A DNA stretch of 64,000 nt from assembly GCA_004293905.1 (NCBI GenBank), contig RDZE01000015.1, forward strand, positions 248,001 through 312,000. The letters are read 5' to 3'. The notes beneath the pieces were generated by a model. It worked only from the letters and a program-made list of their open reading frames with translations. It did not search any database and was not told where the DNA came from. Positions 27,344 to 37,761 of this stretch are shown piece by piece (the first letter of the stretch is position 1; each line of letters starts with the position of its first letter). The stretch comes from Cytophagales bacterium (GTDB lineage: Bacteria; Bacteroidota; Bacteroidia; Cytophagales; Microscillaceae). The translations under genes and the position numbers were made by a program.

Positions 27344-28321
27344 ATGGCACGCATACTTACAGGTATTCAAAGTTCGGGCAAACCTCATTTAGGCAATCTT
27401 TTGGGGGCTATAGTGCCTGCTATAGAGCTTTCGCGAGAGGCAAATAATGATTCTTTTTTCTTTATTGCTGATTTCCATTCACTAACAACTATCAAAGAGG
27501 CACAAATACGCCTTGAAAATACGAACGCTGTAGCGGCGGCTTGGTTGGCTTTTGGCTTTGATACCCAAAAAAATACTTTCTATAGACAATCAAGAGTGCC
27601 CGAAGTAGCAGAATTGGCTTGGTATTTAGGCTGTTTTATGTCTTATACGCGCCTCAGTTTGGCACACTCTTTCAAAGACAAAGCCGATAGGCTCGATGAT
27701 GTCAATGCGGGTTTGTTTACTTACCCTGTGCTCATGGCAGCCGATATTTTACTCTATGATGCACAAATTGTACCTGTGGGCAAAGACCAAAAGCAGCATC
27801 TCGAGATGACCCGCGACCTTGCCGAGAAAATTAACCATCATTACCAAGAAGATGTTTTTGTAGTACCCGAAGCACGCATAGATGAGCAAGTGATGACGAT
27901 ATTGGGCACTGATGGGCAAAAAATGAGTAAATCGTACCAAAATTATATTGATATTTTTCTGCCCGAAAAAGAACTGAAAAAAGTAGTTATGAGCATCAAA
28001 ACCGACAGTACGCCTTTGGAAGACCCTAAAAATCCAGATACTTGTTTGGTTTTTGGATTGTACAAACTTTTGGCAAATGCCGAAAACACAGCGCAAATGC
28101 GTAAAAACTATGAAGCAGGTGGGTTTGGTTATGGGCATGCTAAAACTGCCCTTTTCGAGCTTATTTTAGAAAAATACAAAGAAGAAAGAATCCGTTTCAA
28201 TGATTTGATGCAAAATACACAAGCCTTAGAACAAGCACTGAGTATAGGCGAGCAGAAAGCTAAAGAAGTAGCCTTAAAAGTACTTAACAGAGTTAGAAAA
28301 GTGATGGGCTTTTTATCATAA
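27344..28321 (+). CDS. trpS: Tryptophanyl-tRNA synthetase
   Basis: 325 residues from the ATG at 27344 (MARILTGIQSSGKPHLGN); the frame is open to 27293 but class I TrpRS proteins begin directly with this strand. The HIGH-like motif is PHLGNL at 14-19 and the KMSKS motif appears in DGQKMSKSYQN near 190-200. GKDQKQHLEMTRD, the tryptophan-binding region, is near 145-157. The enzyme charges tRNA-Trp in the cytoplasm. It is followed after 15 bases by hemE on the same strand. Confidence 0.95.
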   Translation: MARILTGIQSSGKPHLGNLLGAIVPAIELSREANNDSFFFIADFHSLTTIKEAQIRLENTNAVAAAWLAFGFDTQKNTFYRQSRVPEVAELAWYLGCFMSYTRLSLAHSFKDKADRLDDVNAGLFTYPVLMAADILLYDAQIVPVGKDQKQHLEMTRDLAEKINHHYQEDVFVVPEARIDEQVMTILGTDGQKMSKSYQNYIDIFLPEKELKKVVMSIKTDSTPLEDPKNPDTCLVFGLYKLLANAENTAQMRKNYEAGGFGYGHAKTALFELILEKYKEERIRFNDLMQNTQALEQALSIGEQKAKEVALKVLNRVRKVMGFLS

Positions 28322-28336
28322 AAAAACTAAAAAACG

Positions 28337-29380
28337 ATGACTTACCAAAACGATATATTACTACGTACTTTGCGTGGCGAAAAAACCGAACGCCGACCTG
28401 TATGGATGATGCGGCAAGCAGGGCGTGTATTGGCTGAATACAGAGCCGTGAGAGAAAAAGCAGGCAGTTTTATTGCTTTAGCTACTACCCCCGAATTGGC
28501 TTCGGAGGTAACTGTACAACCTGTTGATATTTTTGGAGTAGATGCTGCTATCATTTTTTCTGATATATTAGTAGTGCCCGAAGGTATGGGGCTACCTTAT
28601 GAAATGTACGAAAAACAAGGTCCTTTTTTTCCTAAAACGATTCAAACGGCTGCCGATGTAGAAGCATTGCACCTGATAGAACCCGAACAACATTTGGGGT
28701 ATGTGATGGAGGCAATTCGACTTACTAAACAAAAATTACAACAAAGAGTGCCTTTGATAGGTTTTGCGGGAGCTCCTTGGACTATTTTTGCCTACATGAC
28801 GGAGGGCAAAGGCTCTAAAACTTTTTCAAAAGCAAAGGCTTTTTTGTACCAACAACCTACTATAGCCCATGCTTTACTTCATAAAATTACACAAAGCACT
28901 ATTGCCTATCTCAAAGGACAAATAGTAGCAGGCGCAGATGTGTTACAGCTTTTTGACTCTTGGGCAGGCATTCTTTCGCCTGAAAGTTATAGGACTTTTG
29001 CATTGCCTTATATCGCTCAAATTTGTGAAGCCATCAAAGACGTACCTATGATTGTTTTTGCTAAAGATGCTCACTTTGCGCGGGCATGGTTGGGTGAGTT
29101 GCCCTGTGCAGCAGTAGGGTTAGATTGGACAATGGAAGCAGGCGATTCGCGCAGGCTCATCGGGGCAGATAAAGTTTTGCAAGGCAATTTAGACCCTTGT
29201 GTGCTTTATGCCGATGAAACTAATCTGCGAAAAGAAGTAGAAAAAATGTTGCGTAGCTTTGACTCTAAACATATTGTTAATTTAGGGCATGGACTTTATC
29301 CAGATATTTCACCTGCCAAAGCAAAACTTTTTGTAGATACTGCCAAAGAAATTTCTACAGAACTTCACTTACGAATGTAA
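28337..29380 (+). CDS. hemE: Uroporphyrinogen III decarboxylase
   Basis: 347 residues, the usual HemE length. The diagnostic [10 protein letters not shown] motif is near 21-30, [12 protein letters not shown] near 73-84, and [13 protein letters not shown] near 141-153. It decarboxylates the four acetate groups of uroporphyrinogen III to make coproporphyrinogen in haem synthesis. Haem is needed in this window by the cbb3 oxidase, globins and P460-like protein. Its 3' end overlaps the convergent membrane-protein gene by 16 bases. Confidence 0.96.
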   Translation: MTYQNDILLRTLRGEKTERRPVWMMRQAGRVLAEYRAVREKAGSFIALATTPELASEVTVQPVDIFGVDAAIIFSDILVVPEGMGLPYEMYEKQGPFFPKTIQTAADVEALHLIEPEQHLGYVMEAIRLTKQKLQQRVPLIGFAGAPWTIFAYMTEGKGSKTFSKAKAFLYQQPTIAHALLHKITQSTIAYLKGQIVAGADVLQLFDSWAGILSPESYRTFALPYIAQICEAIKDVPMIVFAKDAHFARAWLGELPCAAVGLDWTMEAGDSRRLIGADKVLQGNLDPCVLYADETNLRKEVEKMLRSFDSKHIVNLGHGLYPDISPAKAKLFVDTAKEISTELHLRM

Positions 29381-30792
29381 ATATTCTTGTTTTTCTGATA
29401 AGGCTCATAGTATGCCGCGAGGGTTGGAGCGATGCTAAATAATTTTTTGGCTTTGCCTTCTTGGTCTACTATTACATCGGGCAAATCGCTCATAAAAGCC
29501 TTGTGTATATCTATCAATCGATTGTATTTATCTAAATGCTCCCAATGACTGCCTGCCAAATACCAGTTGAAATAAGGTGTAGAAGCATAGCCATATTGGT
29601 AGGGGCGCGTGTCGTAACCCAAGACTACTATCTTCTTCCCTTTGAATACTTCTGCTTCGGGGTGTGCGTCTAAAAGTGTAGATTCGGGGTGTATCCATAC
29701 TTGCTCATTGTTGAGGTATTTTACGCCTATATTCCAAACACTATCATAGTAAAAAAAAGTACAGTTAAAAATCAATACTAAAAAAAGGACTTCTTTGAGC
29801 AAAATATTTTTGAAAGTGAGAAAAAAATGGGTGAGTAAAAAAGTAATGACAGGGATTAAACTAACGAGCAAGTTCGCGCCCCATGTTAGGTCTAAGAGTA
29901 GTACGGAAGGAATAGACACTAAAAGCCAAATAAAACTCGCACTCTGACATCTGTTTTGATAATTATTATAGCGTTTGGCTGTACTTAACACTGAAAAAGT
30001 CATAAAAATGAGAACAAGAGTATACGCAAATAAATATAAAAACTCCCAACTATATAATTGAAATTGTTTGGGTATGATAAAAATAGCATAGAAGAAAAAA
30101 ACAAAAAAATCAGCTTCGCGATTACCCAAATAAAACACCAAGAAACTAATCAAAATGGCAAAAAAGTAGGCAAAAAACAAACCTATGTAGTTCTGAATTT
30201 GAGCATTGGAGTAAAGCGTGAATACAAAGAGAGGAACAATAATGAGAAGGAAATTGGGCAAATAGATAAGCCCTGCTAAACCTAAATATGCGCCAATAGC
30301 AAAGTACACATTCTGCTTTCTTTTTTCATTTACTTGGTAAAAAATGAGATTGAGCACCCAAATCAGTGCAGTATTGGCAAGAAGCGCGGGGGTGAGTATA
30401 AAAGAATCGATGTATAATGAAGACAAGAAAATATAAATAATGGCGGGCAGTAGTGTTCTTTCGGGGAATACATCGCGTTGCATGAAGAGTTGATTGATGA
30501 ACAACGCTTGCAAAAAAATAAGAACGGCTGCCATAATGCGGTATACGAGCAGTGTTTCATTGGCGATGTACATCGTTAGCCAATAGATAAATGCGGCTAT
30601 AGGGCTAATGTGCACCCAAATATGGCTATACAATGCTTCTCCTTCCATCATTTTATTGGCGACAGAAATCCATACTAACTCTTGTTGGGTAAGTGGAAAA
30701 TTGTACCAAAGTGCAGGAGCTCTCAGGGCTAAAAATAATAGGAATAAGATGATGAGTTTGTAGGTAGCATTGATTTTAAAAAAACTGACCAT
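29365..30792 (-). CDS. Polytopic membrane protein, GT-C-like
   Basis: 475 residues with about ten to twelve hydrophobic segments and a soluble tail of some 110 residues. The first loop has [19 protein letters not shown] followed by [11 protein letters not shown], the layout (not the exact acidic motif) of GT-C glycosyltransferases that face the periplasm. It could attach sugars to a lipid-linked or surface polymer made by the adjacent polysaccharide cluster. No catalytic Asp/Glu pair is certain. It lies 63 bases downstream of the GIN-domain gene on the same strand. Confidence 0.5.
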   Translation of the reverse strand: MVSFFKINATYKLIILFLLFLALRAPALWYNFPLTQQELVWISVANKMMEGEALYSHIWVHISPIAAFIYWLTMYIANETLLVYRIMAAVLIFLQALFINQLFMQRDVFPERTLLPAIIYIFLSSLYIDSFILTPALLANTALIWVLNLIFYQVNEKRKQNVYFAIGAYLGLAGLIYLPNFLLIIVPLFVFTLYSNAQIQNYIGLFFAYFFAILISFLVFYLGNREADFFVFFFYAIFIIPKQFQLYSWEFLYLFAYTLVLIFMTFSVLSTAKRYNNYQNRCQSASFIWLLVSIPSVLLLDLTWGANLLVSLIPVITFLLTHFFLTFKNILLKEVLFLVLIFNCTFFYYDSVWNIGVKYLNNEQVWIHPESTLLDAHPEAEVFKGKKIVVLGYDTRPYQYGYASTPYFNWYLAGSHWEHLDKYNRLIDIHKAFMSDLPDVIVDQEGKAKKLFSIAPTLAAYYEPYQKNKNIYIRK

Positions 30793-30855
30793 AGTTTGTT
30801 TTTAGTAGTTTGGTGTTCAGGGTGTAAAACTAAGCAAATAAATCGATTTGAACAA

Positions 30856-31557
30856 TTAACGTTTGATGATTTGCCCGCCCCATTCGTTGGTAAAATCAGT
30901 ATCAGGGTTGCCTATATATTCTATAAGTGCGCCTGTTGAGGCATTGGCTTTCAAGTATTGTTTTACTTGTAGTTTAGCCCAAGCACCTGAACTACAGCGC
31001 AACGTTGCACGGTCGGCAGTGAGGTAAGTTCCCTCGAGCCAACTCCCCTCTTGATTGTCTACGCTTAGTTCTTTTATTGCTCCTTTGAGGTATAAACCAG
31101 AAGCTCCCCAAAGTTGGCAGTCCATTTTAGGCGTTTGTAGGTTGAGTTGTATGCTACTTCCTGAGGTTACTTTAAGGTATAATTGCGGAGGTTCGAACAA
31201 ATCAGTGCCTATGATGTCAGCAGAGGCTTGTGCTTGTATTTGCTGAATATTTTTAGAATAAATTGTTATTTTTATTTCGTCTTTTTCGCCTTTTCCATAC
31301 CATACTTCGGGCTTGGCAAGGTAAATAAATAGTGTATTGCCTTTTACTTCTGCTTTTGTATGCTGCCAAAGTGGGTTTTGCGCATCTATTTCTATTTTGT
31401 TAGTATTATGAGGTATTATATAGACATCAAAACCTCCTCTTACGTCTAATATTTCAAAGTCGGTAAGTGTTTGTGTGTTATTTTGCCCCAATGCAACAAA
31501 ATATAACAAGTAAAAAATTACGATTAAGCCTGTTGTTTTTTGCATAATTATTGTCAT
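30856..31557 (-). CDS. GIN-domain (DUF2807) putative adhesin head protein
   Basis: 233 residues. It has a signal peptide ending near residue 25 and then a repetitive beta-helix-like body with the DUF2807/GIN pattern (DVRGGFDVYI near 38-47, repeated polar-hydrophobic strands, and ending in NEWGGQIIKR). Such proteins are predicted surface or periplasmic adhesins. The first ATG overlaps the radical SAM stop as TAATG; a second ATG 12 bases in would give the cleaner signal peptide. Its role in the polysaccharide operon is unclear. Confidence 0.75.
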   Translation of the reverse strand: MTIIMQKTTGLIVIFYLLYFVALGQNNTQTLTDFEILDVRGGFDVYIIPHNTNKIEIDAQNPLWQHTKAEVKGNTLFIYLAKPEVWYGKGEKDEIKITIYSKNIQQIQAQASADIIGTDLFEPPQLYLKVTSGSSIQLNLQTPKMDCQLWGASGLYLKGAIKELSVDNQEGSWLEGTYLTADRATLRCSSGAWAKLQVKQYLKANASTGALIEYIGNPDTDFTNEWGGQIIKR

Positions 31558-32564
31558 TAAAAAATTACTTTACTCCCTTCCGTACAATTACTACATATTT
31601 CTATTTCTGAACGATTTTTCAGGATTTGCAATCTAAATTGTTGGTATTTTTCACTTGCCCATATTTGCTCAAATGTATTTTGGTGTAGGTTTCCGAAACT
31701 GTGTTGGGCATCTTTATCAAATGCACAAGGGATTACGCTACCGTCCCAAGTGATGACACTACCTGTCCACATACGCCAGCAATGATTATCTAACCGATTT
31801 TTGAGCACAAAGGTATCTCCTTTTTTGATATAACGCGCATATTGGGTTTCAGTGGTAGGAATATAGGTTTGGTCTTGGTCGTAGTGGTATACTTGTGCGG
31901 TTTTTATTTGAAAATCATCTACGGGTAGTGTTTTTGCCCATTGGTGTATGTTTTTCAATTCGTGTTCATTGTGTTTAAAAACAATAAATTGGGCTATCGT
32001 GTAGGGTTTTTTAGATTTTAGTTGGGCTTTTAGTTGGGCTAATGTTTGTATGCCTTGCATTACTTTTGAGAGTTTGCCACCGATTCTATACTGTTCGTAG
32101 GTTTTTTGCTCTGTTCCGTCTATCGAGATGACGAGTTTGTCCAATCCGCTTTGAATGGTTTTGAGTGCTTTTTCCTCTGTAAGGAAGTGTGCATTGGTAG
32201 AGGTTGCAGTGTATATTTTGTGTTTGTGTGCGTAGGTTACTAAATCTAAGAATTGTGGGTTTAGGTAGGGCTCTCCTTGAAAATAGAGTGTAAGGTATAG
32301 GAGTGTGGGGTGTAGTTGGTCTATTACTTTTTGGGCGGTTTCGGGCTTCATGTTGCCTGTCGGTCGGGTAAAACTCCTAAGTCCACTTACGCATTGTGGG
32401 CATCTTAGATTACAACTTGTAGTAGGCTCTATAGAAAGGCTTAAGGGGCGTGTGGAGGGGTCAAATTTTTTGCGTTTATAGGCAATCCAAAGTTTATAGG
32501 CGTTTTTTATTTTAGCTGTGTTTGCATATTGCCACCATGCGAGGTGTTGTAGGGCATGCTTCAT
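31557..32564 (-). CDS. Radical SAM / SPASM domain protein
   Basis: 335 residues from the ATG at 32564, which overlaps the CpsB-like stop as ATGA; the frame is open upstream but that part lies inside the neighbour. The radical SAM cluster motif is CNLRCPQC near 49-56, followed by a TIM-barrel region and IDGTEQKTYEQYR. The C-terminal SPASM part has Cys at IPCAFDK and CSNCTEG, fewer than in classic maturases. It likely modifies a peptide or small molecule, substrate unknown. Translational coupling to the capsule phosphatase gene ties it to surface polysaccharide synthesis. Confidence 0.85.
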   Translation of the reverse strand: MKHALQHLAWWQYANTAKIKNAYKLWIAYKRKKFDPSTRPLSLSIEPTTSCNLRCPQCVSGLRSFTRPTGNMKPETAQKVIDQLHPTLLYLTLYFQGEPYLNPQFLDLVTYAHKHKIYTATSTNAHFLTEEKALKTIQSGLDKLVISIDGTEQKTYEQYRIGGKLSKVMQGIQTLAQLKAQLKSKKPYTIAQFIVFKHNEHELKNIHQWAKTLPVDDFQIKTAQVYHYDQDQTYIPTTETQYARYIKKGDTFVLKNRLDNHCWRMWTGSVITWDGSVIPCAFDKDAQHSFGNLHQNTFEQIWASEKYQQFRLQILKNRSEIEICSNCTEGSKVIF

Positions 32565-33310
32565 AGTTGGTAATTGAGCAAGGGTAATTCGGTGAGTTGT
32601 TGGTAGGTTTTGGTTTTTTGTGCTTCTGTTAAGGCTTTTATATACCTTTTTCCATGACAATCGGAGCCTGCCCAAGTGATGAATTTTTGCTCTATGAGTT
32701 TTTTGGCTAATTTTTCTTCTTCCCTGCCATAATAGCCTGCAATGGAGTTGATATTAAGTTGTAGAAAAACTTGGTGTTGTAAGAGCTTTTCGACAATGGC
32801 AAAGTTTTCTTGTAAATATAGATACCTTTCGGGGTGTGCTAAGATGGGTTTGTAGCCTAAACTTTGCATCAGGAAAATAGCTTCCCATAAGAATGCAGGT
32901 TGACTGATGAAGGAGGTTTCGAAGAGTAGGTATTGATTGCCAAAACTGAGTAATTCTTCTCCTTTTTCTAATTTTTGGAACATAAACTCATCTAAATAAT
33001 ATTCGGCGGCAATATCGATGCTGAGGTCTATCTGATTTTGTTGGAGTGCTTTTTGAAGTATTTGTGCCGTTTTTTTGATATTTTCGGGTTCGTTGTTATA
33101 GTACCCTTTCATAATATGTGGCGTACATATTAGTTTCTTGTAGCCTCGTTGTTGCATTTCTTTACTAAGTGCAATGCTTTCTTCTAAGGTTTTGGCACCA
33201 TCATCTAACCCATGTAAAATATGGGAGTGAATGTCGGTAGTAAGCGTGTTGGTGGTAGTGTTGAAAGTGTTTTTTGTACTTTTTTTACTTTGAAATAATA
33301 ACCCGAACAT
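32561..33310 (-). CDS. CpsB/YwqE-type tyrosine phosphatase (PHP domain)
   Basis: 249 residues with the PHP metal-binding motifs: DIHSHILHGLDDGA near 27-40, TPHIM near 63-67, LAHPERY near 167-173 and GSDCHG near 222-227. These enzymes dephosphorylate the C-terminal tyrosine cluster of bacterial tyrosine kinases and so cycle polysaccharide polymerisation. The kinase gene lies 4 bases upstream. It shares an ATGA overlap with the radical SAM gene downstream. Confidence 0.92.
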   Translation of the reverse strand: MFGLLFQSKKSTKNTFNTTTNTLTTDIHSHILHGLDDGAKTLEESIALSKEMQQRGYKKLICTPHIMKGYYNNEPENIKKTAQILQKALQQNQIDLSIDIAAEYYLDEFMFQKLEKGEELLSFGNQYLLFETSFISQPAFLWEAIFLMQSLGYKPILAHPERYLYLQENFAIVEKLLQHQVFLQLNINSIAGYYGREEEKLAKKLIEQKFITWAGSDCHGKRYIKALTEAQKTKTYQQLTELPLLNYQL

Positions 33311-33314
33311 ACGT

Positions 33315-35753
33315 TTATTTTTTTGTTAAGAAAGACCAAAATGTTTTTTTCTTTTCCTCTTCATAGTAGTTATTTTGGTAGTTATATCCATAGCCATAAC
33401 CATAGCTTGATTGTCTTTGTATGGCATTGATAACGACTGCGAGGTTTTTAAAATTGTTTTGTACTCTAAGTTTTTCTATTTGTTGTATAAAATGTCTTCG
33501 AGAATAGTTGGCTCTTACGATGTAGATAGGTAGGTCTACTTTTTGCATAATTACTACTCCATCGGTAACCAAACCTACTGGGGGGGTGTCTATGATTATA
33601 ACGTCATATACTTCTTTTAGTTGTACGATGAGTTCATCGAAAGACGCACGAAGAAGAAGTTCGGAGGGGTTCGGTGGGGTAGGTCCGGAGGAGATATAAT
33701 GTAGGTTTTCGAGGGTGCTTTTGCGTATACATTCTTGGTAAGGGTGCTTCCCAATGAGTATGGTGCTCATTCCTTTGTGATTGTCTTCATTGAGTTGGTC
33801 AAAGGCGAGATGCACCTTAGGGCGGCGCATGTCGCAGTCTAAAACAACTACTTTGAGGTCAGAAAGGGTGAGTATACCCGCAATATTGACGGTTACAAAA
33901 GTTTTTCCTTCGCCACTGACTGTAGAGGTAATAGATAAAACGCGTTTTTCTCTGACAACTTCTGCATTTTTTTTGTTTGGAAAAAGGAAATCCATATTGG
34001 TTCTGATGGTGCGCAGTGCTTCATTGAGGGCTGATTTTGGATTTTTATTTACCAACAGTGTAGAATATTGTTTCTGAGCATTTTTCTGTTCGGGTACGCC
34101 TCCTAAAATAGCTGCTTGTGTTAGTTTTTCGAGTTCTTTTTGTGTACTGATGACATTGTGCAATAAATATCTTACTACTACTAACAATGTGCTTAAGATG
34201 CCCCCAAAGGCAAATGCAATGGTATAAACGTATGATTTATTAGGAAAAATAGGTTGGCTTGAAAAACTTGCTGAAGAGAGTATAGTAAATTCGGGAATGA
34301 TGCCCGCCCCTGCTATTTCTATTTCGGCTTTTTTGACGAGCATTTGCTGGTAATACACTTCGTCTATGGCATTGAGTCTTTTCATGCGGTTGAGGGTTCT
34401 TTCGCGTGCAGGGAATCCTAAGAAGTCTTCTTGTATTTCTGAAATTTGTGATTGTAGTTTGCTGATATTGGCATATAGTTTTGACCGTGTTTTATTGAGT
34501 AGACTAATGGCTACTTTTTTCACTTCCTTTATTTTCTGTGTTCTGATGATGACAGAGTTAGTGCTTTCGGTTTTGGAATAAAGTAGTGCTTCACGTTGTT
34601 GTTTGAGTGTATTGAGCGCGTTGATATTGGTTTTTAGGTTTTCATCTTTGAGGAATGCGAACAAATTGCTGAGGTCGGTAGCACTGCTATCTTGAAGAAT
34701 GAGCACCTCAGCATCATCTAAGAGTGCAAGTTGTTCGGCAAGTTCCATTTTTTTGGCTAAAAGCTCTTCTATTTGTTCTATTGATTTTTCAAATTTTCCA
34801 TCTACTTCTTTACCTTTGTTTTCGAGGACAAATTTTTCTACTTCTAATTCGTGGTCTTCTATTTTTTTTGCTAAGTTTTTGAGTTGTTCATCTAAATATT
34901 TGAGTTGTTGTTTGCTGGCTAAGTTTTTTTGGGCTAAAGTTTTTTGCAGATAAACGCTATCAATGATGTCAACGATGTGCTTGGCTTTGATGAGGTCGTG
35001 GTCTTGGAAACTAATGCTGATAATACGCGCAGGTTCATTCTCGATGCGTACTCTTAAATTGCGTGTGATATAATTAATGAGTGTATTTCGGCTGTTGATG
35101 ATAAAATAATAGTATTGGTTGTCTTCTTTGCCTTGGTATCTTTCGGGTATAAAATGTAGTCTGATGCTTACGCCTTGTAGGATAAATTTTTGACCAAATT
35201 GTTTTTTTTGTATTTGGTTTTGGTCTGAAAAATTTTGTTCTGATATTTCAAATTCATTTTTGTTAAGGATGTGTACATAGAAAGGTCGGTCGATGATTCT
35301 TTGTGTTTGTAAGGAGTCGTAAGTAATATAAAAAGGGCAACTTCCGAAGCGTTCGTAGTCTAAGATATTGCCTTTGGCAAAATAACTCACATCTATATTG
35401 GCTTTGTCAATTACGGCTTCGTAAACTAAGTTAGATTGTATAAATTCTACTTCTCCCACAAGGTCTGGATTTATGTTATTAAATCCCTGTAAGCCTAATA
35501 CGTTTTTTTCATCTGTTTTTAAATTGAGTTTTAGTAAAGATGTTGATTGGTGTATAGGTTTGGTATAGCGAAGGAATAACCAAGCTAAAAAGACAGAGAT
35601 TATCATAATGATCACAATCCACAGAAGGCTTTTTCTTAGAATGCGTAAGAATTTACCTAAATCAAAATCCGCTAATGCATCAAAATTCTCATTGTTCTTG
35701 TCTTTTAATGCGTTAGAATGTTTGCCTATGTATGCATAGTAGGGATTTTTCAA
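33315..35753 (-). CDS. Wzz-type chain-length regulator fused to BY-kinase
   Basis: 812 residues. A Wzz domain with two membrane segments (near 43-65 and 505-525) encloses a long coiled coil (about 270-440). The cytoplasmic tyrosine kinase (about 555-790) has Walker A SGEGKT, Walker A-prime LDCDMRRP and Walker B IIDTPPVG. A Tyr-rich tail (SSYGYGYGYNYQNNYYEE) is the autophosphorylation cluster. The only start is a TTG at 35753: no ATG exists before the first membrane span, and the frame stays open upstream through the end of the wza-like gene. It controls polymer length and export. Confidence 0.9.
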   Translation of the reverse strand: MKNPYYAYIGKHSNALKDKNNENFDALADFDLGKFLRILRKSLLWIVIIMIISVFLAWLFLRYTKPIHQSTSLLKLNLKTDEKNVLGLQGFNNINPDLVGEVEFIQSNLVYEAVIDKANIDVSYFAKGNILDYERFGSCPFYITYDSLQTQRIIDRPFYVHILNKNEFEISEQNFSDQNQIQKKQFGQKFILQGVSIRLHFIPERYQGKEDNQYYYFIINSRNTLINYITRNLRVRIENEPARIISISFQDHDLIKAKHIVDIIDSVYLQKTLAQKNLASKQQLKYLDEQLKNLAKKIEDHELEVEKFVLENKGKEVDGKFEKSIEQIEELLAKKMELAEQLALLDDAEVLILQDSSATDLSNLFAFLKDENLKTNINALNTLKQQREALLYSKTESTNSVIIRTQKIKEVKKVAISLLNKTRSKLYANISKLQSQISEIQEDFLGFPARERTLNRMKRLNAIDEVYYQQMLVKKAEIEIAGAGIIPEFTILSSASFSSQPIFPNKSYVYTIAFAFGGILSTLLVVVRYLLHNVISTQKELEKLTQAAILGGVPEQKNAQKQYSTLLVNKNPKSALNEALRTIRTNMDFLFPNKKNAEVVREKRVLSITSTVSGEGKTFVTVNIAGILTLSDLKVVVLDCDMRRPKVHLAFDQLNEDNHKGMSTILIGKHPYQECIRKSTLENLHYISSGPTPPNPSELLLRASFDELIVQLKEVYDVIIIDTPPVGLVTDGVVIMQKVDLPIYIVRANYSRRHFIQQIEKLRVQNNFKNLAVVINAIQRQSSYGYGYGYNYQNNYYEEEKKKTFWSFLTKK

Positions 35754-35758
35754 GGCTT

Positions 35759-36559
35759 TTAGCGGTTTGTGGTTTGTATAAGTAGAATAAATGTGAGGAT
35801 AGTAGTAACAAAACCTAAGATAGGGGATACGTCAGAGATGCGCTCTAAGAATGTTTTTCTGATAGGTTCTACATAAATAATGTCATTAGGTTGTACTAAT
35901 AAATTGGCTTTTTTCACTCCATCTATGGTTGTTAGGTCTATTATGTACACATTGGGGTTTTTAAGGTCGCCTCTGATGATTCTTATGTTAGAAGCTCTTT
36001 GAGTATTGTCAAAGCCTCCTGAACTGGCTAATATTTCTATGAGGTTCATGCCTTCATTGCGTAGGGGAACTATTGCGGCGGAGTTGCCTCTGAATACGAT
36101 TACTCTTTTGTTTTCGTAGTTTGTTCTTACAAAAGGTTCTTTGTAATAGGTCGCAAATTTTTGAGCAAGTAGGCTGTCTGCTTGTTTTAGGGTATAGCCT
36201 TCGAGGTGCACACTTCCGAGCATAGGCATACGCACATTTCCATCTTTTTCTACTAAAAATGCTCTATTATTTGCTAAATTGTTATTATTGGGAGCATAAT
36301 CACTCCCTACGTTTTGTTGTAGAGTTAAAATGGGGGGTTCTAAAATAATTTCGCCTTGGTTGGTGAAGAGTTGGAATGTAAGGTAATCGTTAGGTTGGAT
36401 AATGTAGTTTTGCTCTGTTTGTTGGAGCATTTCTTCTATGGGTGTAATATTGATTTCTGTGGGTGTTTTGAAAAGAATATTTTGGTTGTATAGTTTACAA
36501 GAATAGAGTTGAAGGCTATAAATGATTAGTAAAATATATGCAATCCATTTTCTTTTCAT
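35759..36559 (-). CDS. Wza-like polysaccharide export outer-membrane lipoprotein
   Basis: 266 residues from the ATG at 36559; the extra upstream codons begin with TTG and were dropped. A lipoprotein signal ends in LQLYSC near residue 21. The poly-export domain (about 50-145) starts with IIQPNDYLTF, and an SLBB-like domain follows (about 155-230). A hydrophobic segment near the C-terminus suggests the outer-membrane helix of Wza. It forms the export channel with the adjacent BY-kinase, whose TTG start lies 5 bases downstream. Confidence 0.88.
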   Translation of the reverse strand: MKRKWIAYILLIIYSLQLYSCKLYNQNILFKTPTEINITPIEEMLQQTEQNYIIQPNDYLTFQLFTNQGEIILEPPILTLQQNVGSDYAPNNNNLANNRAFLVEKDGNVRMPMLGSVHLEGYTLKQADSLLAQKFATYYKEPFVRTNYENKRVIVFRGNSAAIVPLRNEGMNLIEILASSGGFDNTQRASNIRIIRGDLKNPNVYIIDLTTIDGVKKANLLVQPNDIIYVEPIRKTFLERISDVSPILGFVTTILTFILLIQTTNR

Positions 36560-36611
36560 AGTGGTACACCCCAAATATAGAAGTAGAGTTAAAATAAGTA
36601 GCCAAAGATAA

Positions 36612-37730
36612 TTACTTCTGCAAAGGTGCGCAAATTTCTTGAATAGTTTTCAAATAGCTATGCACGACTATTTTTTCATCAAATTGTTTTTCGGCTTTTT
36701 TTCGGCTTTTTTCGCCCATAAGTGTTAGTTCTTCGTCTGAGAGTGCATACATTTGCATCATTTTTTGGGCTAAATCATGGGCATTTTTCACTTCGCAAAG
36801 GTAGCCATTCTGTCCATCGTCTATGGTTTGTCTACAGCCTGCTACGCGTGTTGCTATGAGGGGTTTAGCCATGCTTGCGGCTTCGAGTAGCGAACGGGGA
36901 GTGCCTTCGCGGTAAGAAGGTAAAACAATGCAATCTGCTTGGTTTATATAGGGTTTTACATCTTTGGCACTTCCTACATACTCTATCCATTGTTCTTTCT
37001 GCCAAAGTTCTAATTCTTTTTGAGGAATGCGTAAGTAGTCATTGGGGTCGTAACTGCCTACTAATAGCAATTTGGCATTGATTCCTTTTTGCTTCAATAT
37101 ATGCCCTGCTTCGGCAAATTCTCTAACACCCTTATCGGTGATGAGACGCGAGAGCATTAAAAAGGTAAATTGTGGATTGCGCTGAAAGGGTTGTGGCTGA
37201 AATTCTTGGAGTGAAACACCAGAACCGGGTAGTAAATCACTGATATTTTTATCTACCAATCGGTTTTCGATAAAAACGCTTAGGTCGTCTACGTTTTGGA
37301 AGTATACTTTTTGAGGAAATCTAAAGGAAACTTTGTAGAGCCATTGGGCAATGGTAGAAGTCCAATGTTTTTGTAGAAATGTAGTGCCTAAACCGCATAC
37401 ATTATTCACAGCAGGAATACCACAAAGGGCAGCCGCCATCGCTCCGAAAATATTGGGTTTGATAGTGAATTGTAGTACTATATCGGGTTTTTCTTTCTTA
37501 AAGATAGTCCATAATTGATAGAGATAATAAAAATCTTTGATAGGATTCGTTCCTTTGTTATCCATTTTAACATCTACATACTTGCAACCCCATTCTTCTA
37601 ATTTTTCAGAGTACTCGTCTTTGGGCGCAATGGCTAATACTTGATGCCCTTCTCTTAGTAGTGTTTGAACCAATCCTTTGCGAAAATTATAGATATTCCA
37701 AGAAGAGTTTAAAACTATGGCTATTCGCAT
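36612..37730 (-). CDS. Glycosyltransferase family 4
   Basis: 372 residues with a GT-B fold. The N-terminal half carries ATGs of the acceptor domain (VLNSSWNIYNFRKGLVQTL near 7-25). The C-terminal half has the donor-binding pattern LLSRLITDKGV near 195-205 and SYREGTPRSLLEAASMAKP near 274-292, where the Glu-x7-Glu pair binds the nucleotide sugar. It is close to the capsular CapM/WbpX-type transferases. It is the first gene of the export cluster, 52 bases upstream of wza. Confidence 0.9.
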   Translation of the reverse strand: MRIAIVLNSSWNIYNFRKGLVQTLLREGHQVLAIAPKDEYSEKLEEWGCKYVDVKMDNKGTNPIKDFYYLYQLWTIFKKEKPDIVLQFTIKPNIFGAMAAALCGIPAVNNVCGLGTTFLQKHWTSTIAQWLYKVSFRFPQKVYFQNVDDLSVFIENRLVDKNISDLLPGSGVSLQEFQPQPFQRNPQFTFLMLSRLITDKGVREFAEAGHILKQKGINAKLLLVGSYDPNDYLRIPQKELELWQKEQWIEYVGSAKDVKPYINQADCIVLPSYREGTPRSLLEAASMAKPLIATRVAGCRQTIDDGQNGYLCEVKNAHDLAQKMMQMYALSDEELTLMGEKSRKKAEKQFDEKIVVHSYLKTIQEICAPLQK

Positions 37731-37761
37731 ACAATTGTTTGTTTTTTTTGAATTTATTTCG

